From Xanthobacteraceae bacterium 501b (GTDB lineage: Bacteria > Pseudomonadota > Alphaproteobacteria > Rhizobiales > Xanthobacteraceae), in NCBI GenBank assembly GCA_000378025.1, contig KB899087.1, positions 3,286,001 to 3,350,000 on the forward strand: a stretch of 64,000 nt of DNA. The letters are read 5' to 3'. The translations under genes were made by a program, and so were the position numbers. Positions within the stretch are counted from its first letter, which is position 1. The number at the start of each line of letters is the position of its first letter. A model generated the notes under the pieces. The model was not told where the DNA came from. It saw nothing but the letters and a program-made list of their open reading frames with translations, and ran no database searches. This document shows, piece by piece, positions 43,229 to 51,910 of this stretch.

Positions 43229-44554
43229 GTGAACGTCACGGTCGCCGGCCGGGTCGAAGTCACGTCCCGGCGCTTCCTCGCCATCGCGCTGCCGGCGACG
43301 CTGGCGCAGATGACGACGCCGGTGCTCGGGCTGGTCGCGACCGGCGCCATCGGCCGGCTGGGCGATGCGGTGCTGCTCGGTGCGGTGGCCTTGGGCGCGC
43401 TGCTGTTCGATTTCGCCTTCTGGATCTTCGGCTCGATCCGCATGGGCACGGCCGGCCTCACCGCGCAGGCGCTGGGGCGCGGCGAGAGCGTGGAGCTGCG
43501 CGCGGTGCTGATCCGCGCGCTGCTGATCTCAGCCGCCATCGGCCTCGCCCTCATCGTGCTGCACGGCCCGCTCGCCGATCTCGCCTTTCTCGGCATGGGC
43601 GCCAGCGAAGGGGTGCGGAGCGCGGCGACGGTCTATTTCTCCATCCGCATCCTGTCGGCGCCGTTCGCCATAGGCAATTTCGCCGTGCTCGGCTGGCTGG
43701 TCGGCATCGCCCGCACCGATATCGGCCTCGGCCTGCAGATCCTGATCGCGGTCGTGAATGCCGTGGCGACGGTGCTGCTGGTGCTGTGGTGGGATTTCGG
43801 CATTGCCGGGGCGGCCATCGCCAATGTGCTGGCGGAGATCACCGGGACGGCGTTCGGCCTCATCGCCGCCGCCCGGCTGGTGGGCCGGAACTGGCGCGTG
43901 CCGTGGCGCACCGTGATCGACCGTGTCCGGCTGATCGAGACGGTGGCGGTGAACCGCGACATCATGATCCGCACCGCGCTGATCATGAGCGTGATCCTGT
44001 TCTTCACCGCGCAGGGGGCGCGGCATGACGACGTGACGCTCGCCGCCAATGCGGTGCTCTACAACATCGTCATGGTCTCGGCCTTTTTCCTCGACGGCTT
44101 CTCCACCGCCGCCGAACAGATCTGCGGCCAGAGCGTCGGGGCGAGGGACCGGGCGGGCTTTCGCCGCGCGGTGCGGCTGGTGCTGTTCTGGGGCTTCGGC
44201 TTCGCCGCGCCGGCCACCGCGCTGCTGCTGGTCGGCGGCGGGCCGCTGATCGACCTGCTCTCCGCCAATGAGCAGGTGCGCGAGGTCGGCCGCGCCTTCC
44301 TGCCGCTGGCGGCGCTGACCCCGCTGCTCGGAGTCGCCGCCTTCGCCTATGACGGCATCTATGCCGGCGCCACCTGGGCGCGCGACATGCGCAACATGAT
44401 GATCCCGGCGGTGGCGCTGTTCTTCCTCGCCTGGTGGCTGACGCTGCCGCTTGGCAATAGCGGCCTGTGGCTCGCCTATCTCACCTTCATCGCCGGGCGC
44501 GGGGTGTTCCTGGCGCTGCGGCTGCCGGCGCTGGAGCGGGGCACCTTCGGCTAG
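43229..44554 (+). CDS. MATE family efflux transporter
   Basis: This 441-residue inner-membrane antiporter has about twelve helices and the DinF-like pattern: ALPATLAQMTTPVLGLVATGAIGRLG at the N-terminus and FFLDGFSTAAEQICGQSVGARD in the second half. It starts with GTG, 5 bp after the DUF6460 gene. DinF-type MATE proteins are linked to DNA damage in E. coli; placement behind a repair ligase is a suggestive parallel. Its drug or metabolite substrate is unknown. Confidence 0.93.
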   Translation: MNVTVAGRVEVTSRRFLAIALPATLAQMTTPVLGLVATGAIGRLGDAVLLGAVALGALLFDFAFWIFGSIRMGTAGLTAQALGRGESVELRAVLIRALLISAAIGLALIVLHGPLADLAFLGMGASEGVRSAATVYFSIRILSAPFAIGNFAVLGWLVGIARTDIGLGLQILIAVVNAVATVLLVLWWDFGIAGAAIANVLAEITGTAFGLIAAARLVGRNWRVPWRTVIDRVRLIETVAVNRDIMIRTALIMSVILFFTAQGARHDDVTLAANAVLYNIVMVSAFFLDGFSTAAEQICGQSVGARDRAGFRRAVRLVLFWGFGFAAPATALLLVGGGPLIDLLSANEQVREVGRAFLPLAALTPLLGVAAFAYDGIYAGATWARDMRNMMIPAVALFFLAWWLTLPLGNSGLWLAYLTFIAGRGVFLALRLPALERGTFG

Positions 44555-44767
44555 AGCACGCGCCGATCAGCCTGCATCGCAAGCTTATCGGATAACGCGT
44601 TCTCCATCTTAGAGTTAGAGGGCGATTTACCGATCAGATTGGTTCAATCTGATCGGATCGCACTCAAGAGCATTTTCGAGCGAAGTGGGTTCCGGTTCGC
44701 GTGAAGAAAATGCGTAAAAACAAAAACCTAGAGCACATCAGGTGAACCCGTTTTCACCTGATGTGCT
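44555..44767. repeat. Mosaic of three Rhizobiales intergenic repeats
   Basis: This gap has no gene but three palindromic units. They are CCGATCAGATTGG/TTCAATCTGATCGG (44631-44657), the AGAGCATTTTCGAGCGAAG...TTCGCGTGAAGAAAATGC element (44670-44722), and a perfect dyad AGAGCACATCAGGTGAA/TTCACCTGATGTGCTCT (44730-44769). The last one runs into the stop codon of pyrD and could terminate both convergent genes. Similar units are scattered through rhizobial chromosomes. Confidence 0.85.
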
Positions 44768-45850
44768 CTAGGTCGGGAACGGCGCCGCCACCAATTCGCG
44801 TGCGCGACGCCCGGTCAGCGCCGCGAGCGTGGTGGTCTCGCGCGTCAGCTTCGCCCGCACGCCCTGCTTGATCTTGTCGACCAGCCCCAGCCCCTCATAG
44901 ACCAGCCCGGAATAGAGCTGGATGAGGCTGGCCCCGGCCTCGATCTTGGCCAGCGCGGCGGCGGCGCTGTCGATGCCGCCGACGCCGATCAGCGGGAAGA
45001 CGCCGTCCACCCGCACATAGGTTTCCGCCAGCATGCGGGTGGAGAGGGCGAAGAGCGGCCGGCCCGAGAGCCCGCCGGTCTCGCCCCGCTGCGGCGCGCG
45101 CAGGCTCGGGGGCCGCGAGATCGTGGTGTTGGAAACGATCAGCCCGTCGATCCGCCGCCGCCGCGCCACCATGACCACGCCGTCGAGATGCGGCAAGGCG
45201 AGATCGGGCGCGATCTTCAGCAGCAGCGGCACGCCGGGTGCGGCCTCGTCACGCGCCGCGATCACCCGGGCCAGCAGTTCGTCGAGCGCGTGCTCCTCCT
45301 GCAGGTCGCGCAGGCCGGGCGTGTTGGGGGAGGAGACATTGGCGGTGAAATAGCTCGCCACCCCGGCAAAGGCGCGGATGCCGGCGACATAGTCGGCGGC
45401 GCGGTCGGTGCTGTCCTTGTTGGCCCCGACATTCACCCCGACGATGCCCGGCGCCCCGCGCTTGGTGCGGGCGGAAAGCCGCGCCAGCGCCGGGCCATGG
45501 CCGCCGCTGTTGAAGCCGTAGCGGTTGATCACCGCGCGGTCCTCGACCAGGCGGAAATTGCGCGGGCGCGGATTGCCCGGCTGCGGGCGCGGGGTGATCG
45601 TGCCCACCTCGACGAAGCCGAAGCCGGCGCCGAGCATGGCATCGGGCACCTCCGCCTCCTTGTCGAACCCCGCCGCCAGCCCCACCGGATTGGCAAAGGC
45701 GAGGCCGAAGGCGGACACGTTGAGGCGGGAATCGTCCACCGGCGCCGGGCGCGGCGGCAGGCAGGCGAGAGCGCGGAGGGACAGGCCATGCGCGGTCTCG
45801 GGGTCCAGCATCCGGGCGAAGGGAAGGGCGAGGTCGAGCAATCGGCTCAT
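44768..45850 (-). CDS. pyrD: Dihydroorotate dehydrogenase (quinone), class 2
   Basis: This 360-residue membrane-associated flavoenzyme oxidises dihydroorotate to orotate using quinone. It has the N-terminal helix extension of class 2 ([22 protein letters not shown]), [10 protein letters not shown], the [12 protein letters not shown] loop, [14 protein letters not shown] with the catalytic Ser, and the FMN loop IGVGGIDSA. The stop codon lies inside a palindromic repeat. The DUF952 gene precedes it by 4 bp. Confidence 0.96.
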   Translation of the reverse strand: MSRLLDLALPFARMLDPETAHGLSLRALACLPPRPAPVDDSRLNVSAFGLAFANPVGLAAGFDKEAEVPDAMLGAGFGFVEVGTITPRPQPGNPRPRNFRLVEDRAVINRYGFNSGGHGPALARLSARTKRGAPGIVGVNVGANKDSTDRAADYVAGIRAFAGVASYFTANVSSPNTPGLRDLQEEHALDELLARVIAARDEAAPGVPLLLKIAPDLALPHLDGVVMVARRRRIDGLIVSNTTISRPPSLRAPQRGETGGLSGRPLFALSTRMLAETYVRVDGVFPLIGVGGIDSAAAALAKIEAGASLIQLYSGLVYEGLGLVDKIKQGVRAKLTRETTTLAALTGRRARELVAAPFPT

Positions 45851-45854
45851 GGGA

Positions 45855-46217
45855 TCAACCTTCCAGCGCGGGAAACAGATGGCGCCCGTGCGGGCCGAGC
45901 GGCAGGTCGCGCACGAAGGCCACCGCGTCGAGGGCGAGCGGGCCATAGAGATGGGGAAAAAGGTCGCCGCCGCGCGAGGGCTCCCAGCGCAGTTTGTCCG
46001 GCGGCAGCAGTTCCACTCGGATCGCGACCAGCAGCAGGTCATCCTGCCCGGCAAAGTGCTTCGCGGCGGTCTCTGCCACCTGGCCGGCGGTGGAGAAATG
46101 GATGAAACCATCAGCCACATCCACCCGCGCGCCCTCGAACCGTCCGGCGCTCTCGGCCGCCTGCCAGAGCGTGCGCGGCGCGATCTTGTAGATGAGGCTT
46201 GCCTGCGCCGCCGCCAT
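45855..46217 (-). CDS. DUF952 family protein
   Basis: This 120-residue cytoplasmic protein carries the DUF952 pattern: [30 protein letters not shown] and [20 protein letters not shown]. The family is common upstream of pyrD in rhizobia, and its function is unknown; a resemblance to ADP-ribosyltransferase folds has been suggested. It is probably co-transcribed with pyrD. Confidence 0.92.
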   Translation of the reverse strand: MAAAQASLIYKIAPRTLWQAAESAGRFEGARVDVADGFIHFSTAGQVAETAAKHFAGQDDLLLVAIRVELLPPDKLRWEPSRGGDLFPHLYGPLALDAVAFVRDLPLGPHGRHLFPALEG

Positions 46218-46252
46218 GTCCAACTCCCCGCGCGTTTCCGTCGGGGTCCGTC

Positions 46253-47713
46253 CTACAGGGCCCCGGCCGCACTGGCAACGCGGCGCCAGGCGTCGATGAT
46301 CGCCTGCGCGGAGAGGCGGATATCGTCATCGGTGGTGGAAAAGCCGATCACCGAGAGCCGCAGGATCCAGCGCCCCCGCCAGGAAGCCCCGGCGGCGAAG
46401 CAGGTGCCCTCCTCCTGCACCGCCGCGATGGTGGCGCGGGTGAGCGCATCGCCCTCGGCCGCGTCCGCCGCGCCGCCGAAGCGCACCGCCACCTGGTTCA
46501 GCACCACCTCGTTCAGCACCGTGATGCCCGGCTCGGCCGCGAGAAGGCCGGCCAGAAGCCGCGCCTGCGCGCAATGGCGTTCCACCAGGACGGCGATGCC
46601 GTTGCGGCCGAAATGGCGCAGCAGCGCCCAGCTGGCAAAGCCGCGCGCGCGGCGCGACAGCTCCGGCACATAATGCGAGGGGTCGCGCTCATGCTCGCTC
46701 ACCGGCGGCAGATAGCTCGCCGCGATCGTCATCGCCCGGCGATGGGCGTCGGCGTCGCGCACGATGGCATAGCCGCAATCGAACGGCGTCTGCAGCCATT
46801 TGTGCCCGTCCGTGGCCCAGGAATCGGCGGCCTCCACGCCAGCGGCGAGGTGCGCCCGCGCCGGGCAGGCGCGCGCCCACAGGCCGAAGGCGCCATCCAC
46901 ATGCACCCACCCCGCCCGCGCCTGGGCCAGCGGCACGATCCGCTGATGCGCGTCGGTGGCGCCACTATGGATGTGCCCGGCCTGCGTCACCACGATCAGC
47001 GGCGCGCCCTCGGGCACGTCGCGCGCCAGTCTCTCCCCGAAGGCATCCGGCTCCATGACGCCCTGCGCGTCGGCCGGCACGCGGATCAGGCTCGCCTTGC
47101 CGAAGCCGAGATAGTGCAGGGCGGAGAACACGCTGGCATGCGCCTCCTCGCCGATCAGCACCCGCACCGGCGGGGCGCCGAACAGGCCCTGCGCCTCCAC
47201 ATCCCACCCCGCCCGCGCCAGCACCTCGCCGCGCGCGGCGGCGAGGGCGACGAAGCTCGCCATGGTGGCGCCGGTGACGAAACCGACCGAGCTTTCCGCC
47301 GGCAGGCGCAGCAGCTCCAGCAGCCAGCGCGCCGCCACCGTCTCGGCAGCGGCGGCGGCGGGCGCGGCGAAATGATTGGCTGTGTTCTGGCCCCAGGCTG
47401 ACGTCAGCCAATCCGCCGCGACGCCGACGGGATGCGAATTGCCGATGACCCAGCCGAAGAAGCGCGGCCCGGTGGCGGCGTGCAGGCCCGGCTCGGCCCG
47501 CGCCACCAGTGCCGCCAGCACGTCCGGTGCCGCCTCGCCCTCCTCCGGCAGCGCGTCGTCGAAGGCGGCGACGCAGTCGGCATAGCTTGCCTCGGCGCGC
47601 TGGTGCGCCGGCTGCGCCGTGCGATAGGCGATGGCCCGGCGCGCCGCCGCCAGCAGAAGCGCTTCCATGTCGTCGCGTGGCGCGTCGTCGTTTGGCGCGT
47701 CGTCTCGTGTCAT
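46253..47713 (-). CDS. PLP-dependent decarboxylase (aromatic-L-amino-acid/glutamate decarboxylase family)
   Basis: This 486-residue group II decarboxylase carries the PLP lysine Lys305 in ATDGHKWLQTPF. Other marks are FVTGATMASFVAL, EEAHASVFSAL (the His stacking on PLP), and VHVDGAFGLWA. The first 15 residues (repeats of DDAP) come from a short tandem DNA repeat; the ATG of MEALLLAAARR at 47668 is an alternative start closer to the family norm. Substrate specificity is unknown; in this clade many members act on tyrosine, tryptophan or aspartate, or have unknown targets. Confidence 0.9.
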   Translation of the reverse strand: MTRDDAPNDDAPRDDMEALLLAAARRAIAYRTAQPAHQRAEASYADCVAAFDDALPEEGEAAPDVLAALVARAEPGLHAATGPRFFGWVIGNSHPVGVAADWLTSAWGQNTANHFAAPAAAAAETVAARWLLELLRLPAESSVGFVTGATMASFVALAAARGEVLARAGWDVEAQGLFGAPPVRVLIGEEAHASVFSALHYLGFGKASLIRVPADAQGVMEPDAFGERLARDVPEGAPLIVVTQAGHIHSGATDAHQRIVPLAQARAGWVHVDGAFGLWARACPARAHLAAGVEAADSWATDGHKWLQTPFDCGYAIVRDADAHRRAMTIAASYLPPVSEHERDPSHYVPELSRRARGFASWALLRHFGRNGIAVLVERHCAQARLLAGLLAAEPGITVLNEVVLNQVAVRFGGAADAAEGDALTRATIAAVQEEGTCFAAGASWRGRWILRLSVIGFSTTDDDIRLSAQAIIDAWRRVASAAGAL

Positions 47714-47807
47714 CCCGGCCCCTGCCCTGAAGGGCGGCCATCCTAGGCAGCGCGCGCGCCCTGTCCAGCGCCGGGCGCCGGAGGCACGGCGCGCGCGGCA
47801 AAACGGC

Positions 47808-47834
47808 TGGACAGCGGCGGAAATAGGGTATAAT
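47808..47834 (+). promoter_or_regulatory. Sigma-70-type promoter of the S24 regulator gene
   Basis: TATAAT at 47829-47834 is a perfect -10 box, with TGGACA at 47808-47813 as a -35 at 15-bp spacing. The following 35 bp are AT-rich (CTAGATAACAGATAAAATTC), unusual in this genome. They could include an operator for the downstream LexA-like regulator. Confidence 0.55.
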
Positions 47835-47868
47835 TCCTAGATAACAGATAAAATTCTGGACGCGACTC

Positions 47869-48495
47869 ATGCTCAGCCACGCGCATATCTGGCGCGCCCT
47901 GGACACGCTGGCGGAGCGGCTGGGCCTCAGCGCCTCGGCCCTCGCCCGCCGCGCCGGGCTGGACGCCACCACCTTCAACCGTTCCAAGCGCGAGGCGCCG
48001 GACGGGCGGCCGCGCTGGCCCTCCACCGAGAGCATCGCCAAGGTGCTGGCGGCCACCGGCACCAGCCTCGACGAGTTCATGGCGCTGATGGACGGCGCGG
48101 GCAGCGGGCGCCGCGCCATCCCGCTGATCGGTTTCGCGCAGGCGGGCGAAGGCGGCTTTTTCGACGATGCCGGCTTCCCGGTCGGCGGCGCCTGGGACGA
48201 GATCGCCTTTCCCAATGTCGGCGACGAACACGCCTATGCCTTGGAGATTTCAGGCGATTCCATGCTGCCGCTGTACCGCGACGGCGATATTGTGGTGGTC
48301 TCGCCGGCGGCGCCGATCCGGCGCGGCGACCGGGTGGTGGTGAAGACCCGCGAGGGCGAGGTGCTGGCCAAGGAGCTGAAGCGCCAGACCGCCAAGACGG
48401 TGGAGCTGCGCTCGCTCAACCCGGAGCATTCCGACCGTCTGCTGCAGGACGGCGAGATCGCCTGGATCGCCCGGGTACTCTGGGCCAGCCAATAG
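47869..48495 (+). CDS. LexA-like S24 peptidase transcription regulator (phage-repressor type)
   Basis: This 208-residue regulator has an N-terminal helix-turn-helix (SASALARRAGLDATTFNRSKR, about residues 21-41) and a C-terminal S24 self-cleavage domain. The catalytic pair is Ser131 in GDSMLP and Lys168 in LAKELK; the 37-residue spacing equals that in LexA (Ser119/Lys156). A possible cleavage site is Ala92-Gly93 in FAQAGEGG. All parts for RecA-stimulated autocleavage are present, so it may be an SOS-type or stress-responsive repressor. No phage genes surround it; such chromosomal copies are common in rhizobia. Confidence 0.9.
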   Translation: MLSHAHIWRALDTLAERLGLSASALARRAGLDATTFNRSKREAPDGRPRWPSTESIAKVLAATGTSLDEFMALMDGAGSGRRAIPLIGFAQAGEGGFFDDAGFPVGGAWDEIAFPNVGDEHAYALEISGDSMLPLYRDGDIVVVSPAAPIRRGDRVVVKTREGEVLAKELKRQTAKTVELRSLNPEHSDRLLQDGEIAWIARVLWASQ

Positions 48496-48508
48496 CCACG
48501 CACGAAAA

Positions 48509-48527
48509 CGGCCCCGCTGGGGGGCCG
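48509..48527. terminator. Terminator between convergent S24 and lipoprotein genes
   Basis: CGGCCCC (48509-48515) and GGGGCCG (48521-48527) form a 7-bp stem with a 6-base loop in the 59-bp gap between the two stops. No clear T run follows on either strand. Confidence 0.55.
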
Positions 48528-48554
48528 CCTCTCGAAACCGTCTGTCGCCTGCGA

Positions 48555-48812
48555 TCAGCAGCGCACCGCCACGCGGCGGCCATAGCGGTCATAGGCGTAG
48601 CAGTCACCGGGCGAGGTCGCCGCGCCGATGATCGCGCCGGTGCCGGCACCCACGCCCGCGCCAATGGCCGCGCCAGTGCCGCCGCCGGCGATGCCGCCGA
48701 TCACCGCACCCGTGCCGCCGCCGATCAGCGCGCCGCCGGCCGCGCGGCGTTCCGTGGTGGTGCAGGCGGCGATGCTGAGCGTGGCCAGCGAAAGCACAAC
48801 GATCTTGAGCAT
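48555..48812 (-). CDS. Small glycine-zipper lipoprotein
   Basis: This 85-residue outer-layer lipoprotein has a signal ending in the lipobox LSIAAC (Cys17), then a glycine-zipper run (GGALIGGGTGAVIGGIAGG and onwards) of alternating G and A residues, and a C-terminal DCYAYDRYGRRVAVRC with two cysteines. Glycine-zipper lipoproteins insert in or line the outer membrane. AAGGAG lies 8 bp before the ATG. A perfect EcfG-type promoter lies about 115 bp upstream, so it is probably a general stress gene. Confidence 0.88.
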   Translation of the reverse strand: MLKIVVLSLATLSIAACTTTERRAAGGALIGGGTGAVIGGIAGGGTGAAIGAGVGAGTGAIIGAATSPGDCYAYDRYGRRVAVRC

Positions 48813-48925
48813 GATCCAACTCCTTTTGAGCATGCCGGACCTGCCCAGCAGATCGCGACGGCCATTGCCTGATGACGACAGCGCCCCGCGCCACCGCGTC
48901 GGCTGCGGCGGAGCGCCCGAGGGGT

Positions 48926-48950
48926 AACGTGCTCTGCGCCTGCCAGTTCC
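48926..48950 (-). promoter_or_regulatory. EcfG (general stress) promoter of the lipoprotein gene
   Basis: On the minus strand GGAAC (48950-48946), 16 bp, then CGTT (48929-48926) matches the alphaproteobacterial EcfG consensus exactly. It faces the lipoprotein gene with a leader of about 105 bp. The ecfG gene itself lies 6 kb away. Confidence 0.72.
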
Positions 48951-49041
48951 ACTGTCGTGGAAGAGGAGTAGGATCGCGCTTCCAAAACGCCGCCACGCCG
49001 ATTATGCTACAAAAATAATAGATTTCTCACGGGAGTTCGTC

Positions 49042-49677
49042 ATGACCATCCGCCTTGGGGACGTCGTTCCCGATTTCACCGCCGAGACCACCGAGGGCCC
49101 GATCCGCTTTCATGAATGGCTGGGCGATTCCTGGGGCGTGCTGTTCTCGCACCCGAAGAACTTCACCCCGGTCTGCACCACCGAGCTCGGGCAGGTGGCG
49201 CGGCTGAAGCCGGAATTCGACCGCCGCCATGTGAAGGTGATCGGCCTCTCGGTCGATCCGCTCGACGCGCATGAGAAATGGGCGGAAGACATCGCCGAGA
49301 CGCAGGGCTACGCCCCGAATTTCCCGCTGATCGCCGATCCCGACCGCACCGTCTCCGGCCTCTACGACATGATCCACCCCAACGCCTCCGACACGATGAC
49401 GGTGCGCTCGGTCTTCGTCGTCGGGCCCGACAAGAAGCTGAAGCTCTCCCTCACCTATCCCGCCAGCGCCGGGCGCAATTTCGACGAGATATTGCGGGTG
49501 ATCGATTCGCTCCAGCTCACCGCCCAGCACGCCGTGGCGACGCCGGCGAACTGGAAGGACGGCGAGGACGTGATCATCGTCCCCTCGGTCAGCGACGAGG
49601 CGGCGAAGGAGAAGTTTCCCGGCGGCTGGAAGACGCTGAAGCCCTATCTGCGCCTGGTGCCGCAGCCGGGCAAGTGA
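49042..49677 (+). CDS. 1-Cys peroxiredoxin (Prx6 family)
   Basis: This 211-residue cytoplasmic peroxidase has its peroxidatic Cys45 in FTPVCTTELG; it is the only cysteine, as in the 1-Cys Prx6 group. Further marks are FSHPKNFTP, GLSVDPLDAHEKW and the long C-terminal dimer segment with GEDVIIVPSVSDEAAKEKFP. GGGAG lies 7 bp before the ATG. It reduces hydrogen peroxide and organic peroxides with a partner reductant not seen here. Confidence 0.95.
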   Translation: MTIRLGDVVPDFTAETTEGPIRFHEWLGDSWGVLFSHPKNFTPVCTTELGQVARLKPEFDRRHVKVIGLSVDPLDAHEKWAEDIAETQGYAPNFPLIADPDRTVSGLYDMIHPNASDTMTVRSVFVVGPDKKLKLSLTYPASAGRNFDEILRVIDSLQLTAQHAVATPANWKDGEDVIIVPSVSDEAAKEKFPGGWKTLKPYLRLVPQPGK

Positions 49678-49708
49678 GGGCGCGGCCCACCGCCCCGCAA
49701 AACGAAGG

Positions 49709-49813
49709 CGTCATCCCGGCCGGCGCGAAGCGCAGAGCCGGGATCGCTCGCCAATGTCAGGCGATCCCGAACCACGCGATCCCGGATCGGCCTTGCGGCC
49801 GTCCGGGATGACG
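49709..49813. repeat. Intergenic repeat, family D
   Basis: An inverted repeat with GTCATCCCGG at the left end and CCGGGATGAC at the right end encloses several copies of GATCCCGG/CCGGGATCG-type segments and the stem CGGCCTTGCGGCCG. It fills the gap between the convergent peroxiredoxin and acetyltransferase genes. Confidence 0.75.
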
Positions 49814-49830
49814 CAATCCGGAGGCGCCCC

Positions 49831-50280
49831 TCAGGGCGCCAGCGGCTTGCGGTACTGGATGAAGCCGGTGCGCTCGGCCACGCCATTATAGAGCCGCTGC
49901 GCCGTCAGATTGGTCTCGTGGGTCAGCCAGTAGACCTTCGGGCTGCCCTTCGCCGTTGCATCAGCGGCAACATGCTCGATCAGCCGGCGGCCGAGGCCCT
50001 GCCCCCGCTGGCTGGCGTCCACATACAGATCGTTGAGGTAGCACACCTCGCCCACCGTCCAGGTCGAGCGGTGAAACAGCCAGTGCGCCAGCCCGACCGC
50101 CTGCCCGCCGGCGTCAAACGCCAGCGCGCCGTGCACCGGCTCGGCCGGGTCGAGAAGCCGCTGCCACGTCGTCTGCGTCACTTCCGCCGGCAGCGTCGCC
50201 TCATAGAAGACGAGATAGGCCTGCCAGAGCGGCAGCCAGTGCGCGTGATCGTCGGCCGTGAGAGCGCGTATGTCCGTCAT
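49831..50280 (-). CDS. GNAT family N-acetyltransferase
   Basis: This 149-residue protein has the acetyl-CoA loop in [12 protein letters not shown] and the strand [11 protein letters not shown] before it, typical of GNAT enzymes. The C-terminus ([17 protein letters not shown]) fits the group acting on small amines. Its ATG overlaps the fmt stop by 4 bp (ATGA), so it is coupled to def-fmt. The substrate is unknown; no sign of RimI-type N-terminal acetylation motifs was seen. Confidence 0.93.
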   Translation of the reverse strand: MTDIRALTADDHAHWLPLWQAYLVFYEATLPAEVTQTTWQRLLDPAEPVHGALAFDAGGQAVGLAHWLFHRSTWTVGEVCYLNDLYVDASQRGQGLGRRLIEHVAADATAKGSPKVYWLTHETNLTAQRLYNGVAERTGFIQYRKPLAP

Positions 50281-51194
50281 GTCACCACCATGCCCGCGGC
50301 GAGATCGCTGCCGCGCAAAAATTCGTCCGCCGCCATCGCCCGGCTGCCGGCCTTCTGCACCTCGACCAGCCGCACCGCGCCATCTCCGCAGGCGATGGTG
50401 AGCGCCCCGTCCAGCAGCGTGCCGGGCGCGCCAACACCCTCGACCAGCGTCGAGCGCAGCACCTTCACCCGCGTGCCGGCGAGATCAAACCACGCGCCGG
50501 GGAAGGGCGAAAGGCCGCGAATATGGTCGTGCACCGCCTGCGCCGGCCTTGCCCAGTCGATGCGGGTCTCGCCCTTGTCGATCTTGGCGGCATAGGTCAC
50601 GCCCTCGGTCGGCTGCGGCGTGAAGGAGAGCGCCCCGCGCTCCAGCGCCGCCAGCGCCCGGCCCATCAGGTCGCCACCGACGATCATCAGCCGGTCATGC
50701 AGTTCGCCCGCCGTCATGTCAGGCCCGATGGCGACGCGCTCGACGAGCCCAACCGGCCCGGTGTCGAGCCCGGCCTCCATCTTCATCACGGCGACGCCGG
50801 TCTCGGCGTCCCCGGCCATGATGGCGCGCTGGATCGGCGCGGCGCCGCGCCAGCGCGGCAGCAGCGAGGCGTGGAGGTTGAGGCAGCCCAGCGCCGGCAG
50901 GTCGAGAATGGCCTGCGGCAGGAGGCGGCCATAGGCGACAACCACAGCGGCCTCCGCCTCATGCGCGGCGAAGGTCTCAGTCGCTTCGTCCGTGCGCAAT
51001 GTCGATGGGGTCAGCACCGGAATGCCCAGCCGCTCGGCGGCGCGGTGCACCGGTGAGGGCACCAGATCGAGCCCGCGCCGCCCGGCCGGCGCCGGGGCGC
51101 GCGTATAGGCCGCCACCACCTCGTGGCCGGCGCCGACAATCTCGACCAGGGTGGAGACGGCGAAATCGGGCGTGCCCATGAAGACGATGCGCAT
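50277..51194 (-). CDS. fmt: Methionyl-tRNA formyltransferase
   Basis: This 305-residue enzyme formylates initiator Met-tRNA. It opens with [18 protein letters not shown], has the catalytic [25 protein letters not shown] (Asn/His region) and [15 protein letters not shown], followed by a C-terminal OB-like domain. It lies 48 bp after def in the usual def-fmt arrangement. An acetyltransferase gene follows with overlap. Confidence 0.97.
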   Translation of the reverse strand: MRIVFMGTPDFAVSTLVEIVGAGHEVVAAYTRAPAPAGRRGLDLVPSPVHRAAERLGIPVLTPSTLRTDEATETFAAHEAEAAVVVAYGRLLPQAILDLPALGCLNLHASLLPRWRGAAPIQRAIMAGDAETGVAVMKMEAGLDTGPVGLVERVAIGPDMTAGELHDRLMIVGGDLMGRALAALERGALSFTPQPTEGVTYAAKIDKGETRIDWARPAQAVHDHIRGLSPFPGAWFDLAGTRVKVLRSTLVEGVGAPGTLLDGALTIACGDGAVRLVEVQKAGSRAMAADEFLRGSDLAAGMVVT

Positions 51195-51242
51195 GTGGCT
51201 CCCCGCAAGGCTATGGAAACGAGGCGTCGCGAGCGGCGGGGG

Positions 51243-51800
51243 TCAGTCCCCGGTCCGCTCCTTCTTCGCCAGCTTGGTGAACCTGGTGATCACCCGGTCG
51301 CGCTTGAGCTTGGAGATATGGTCGATGAACAGAACGCCGTTGAGATGGTCGATCTCGTGCTGCACGCAGGTGGCGAGCAGGCCATCGGCGTCGATTTCCT
51401 GGGTCTCGCCATTGAGGTCCATATAGCGGACCCGCACGCTGGCCGGGCGTTCGACATCGGCGTAATATTCCGGGATCGACAGGCAGCCCTCGGAATAGAC
51501 CGACAATTCCGGCGACGCGGCGATGATCTCCGGGTTGATCAGCGCCAGCGGGTGCTTTTCGCGCTCGGCCTCCTCGTCGTCGGCGCCTTCGGCCCTGGCT
51601 TCGCGCGGGCCGACATCGACGGTGACGATGCGCTCGGGAATGCCGACCTGGATCGCCGCCAGCCCGATGCCGGGCGCGTCATACATGGTCTCGAACATGT
51701 CCTCGACGATCGCGCGCACGCGCGCATCCACCCGAACGATGGGATCGGAGAGCTGGCGCAGGCGGGTATCGGGGAGGATCACGAGCGGGCGTATCGACAT
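51243..51800 (-). CDS. def: Peptide deformylase
   Basis: This 185-residue metalloenzyme removes the formyl group from new proteins. The three motifs are [19 protein letters not shown] and QHEIDHLNG, giving the Cys, two His and Glu of the active site. A charged insert ([17 protein letters not shown]) after the first motif is longer than in E. coli Def. It is first in a def-fmt-GNAT operon. Confidence 0.97.
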   Translation of the reverse strand: MSIRPLVILPDTRLRQLSDPIVRVDARVRAIVEDMFETMYDAPGIGLAAIQVGIPERIVTVDVGPREARAEGADDEEAEREKHPLALINPEIIAASPELSVYSEGCLSIPEYYADVERPASVRVRYMDLNGETQEIDADGLLATCVQHEIDHLNGVLFIDHISKLKRDRVITRFTKLAKKERTGD

Positions 51801-51910
51801 GCCGTCCAGATAATCGCTGGCCGGGCTTCGGTCAACGGAACGAATGCACGGTTAGGGGGGGATGTTCACTCTACGTTCGCGTGCCGTGTCGAATCTGCTA
51901 GAAGCGGATC

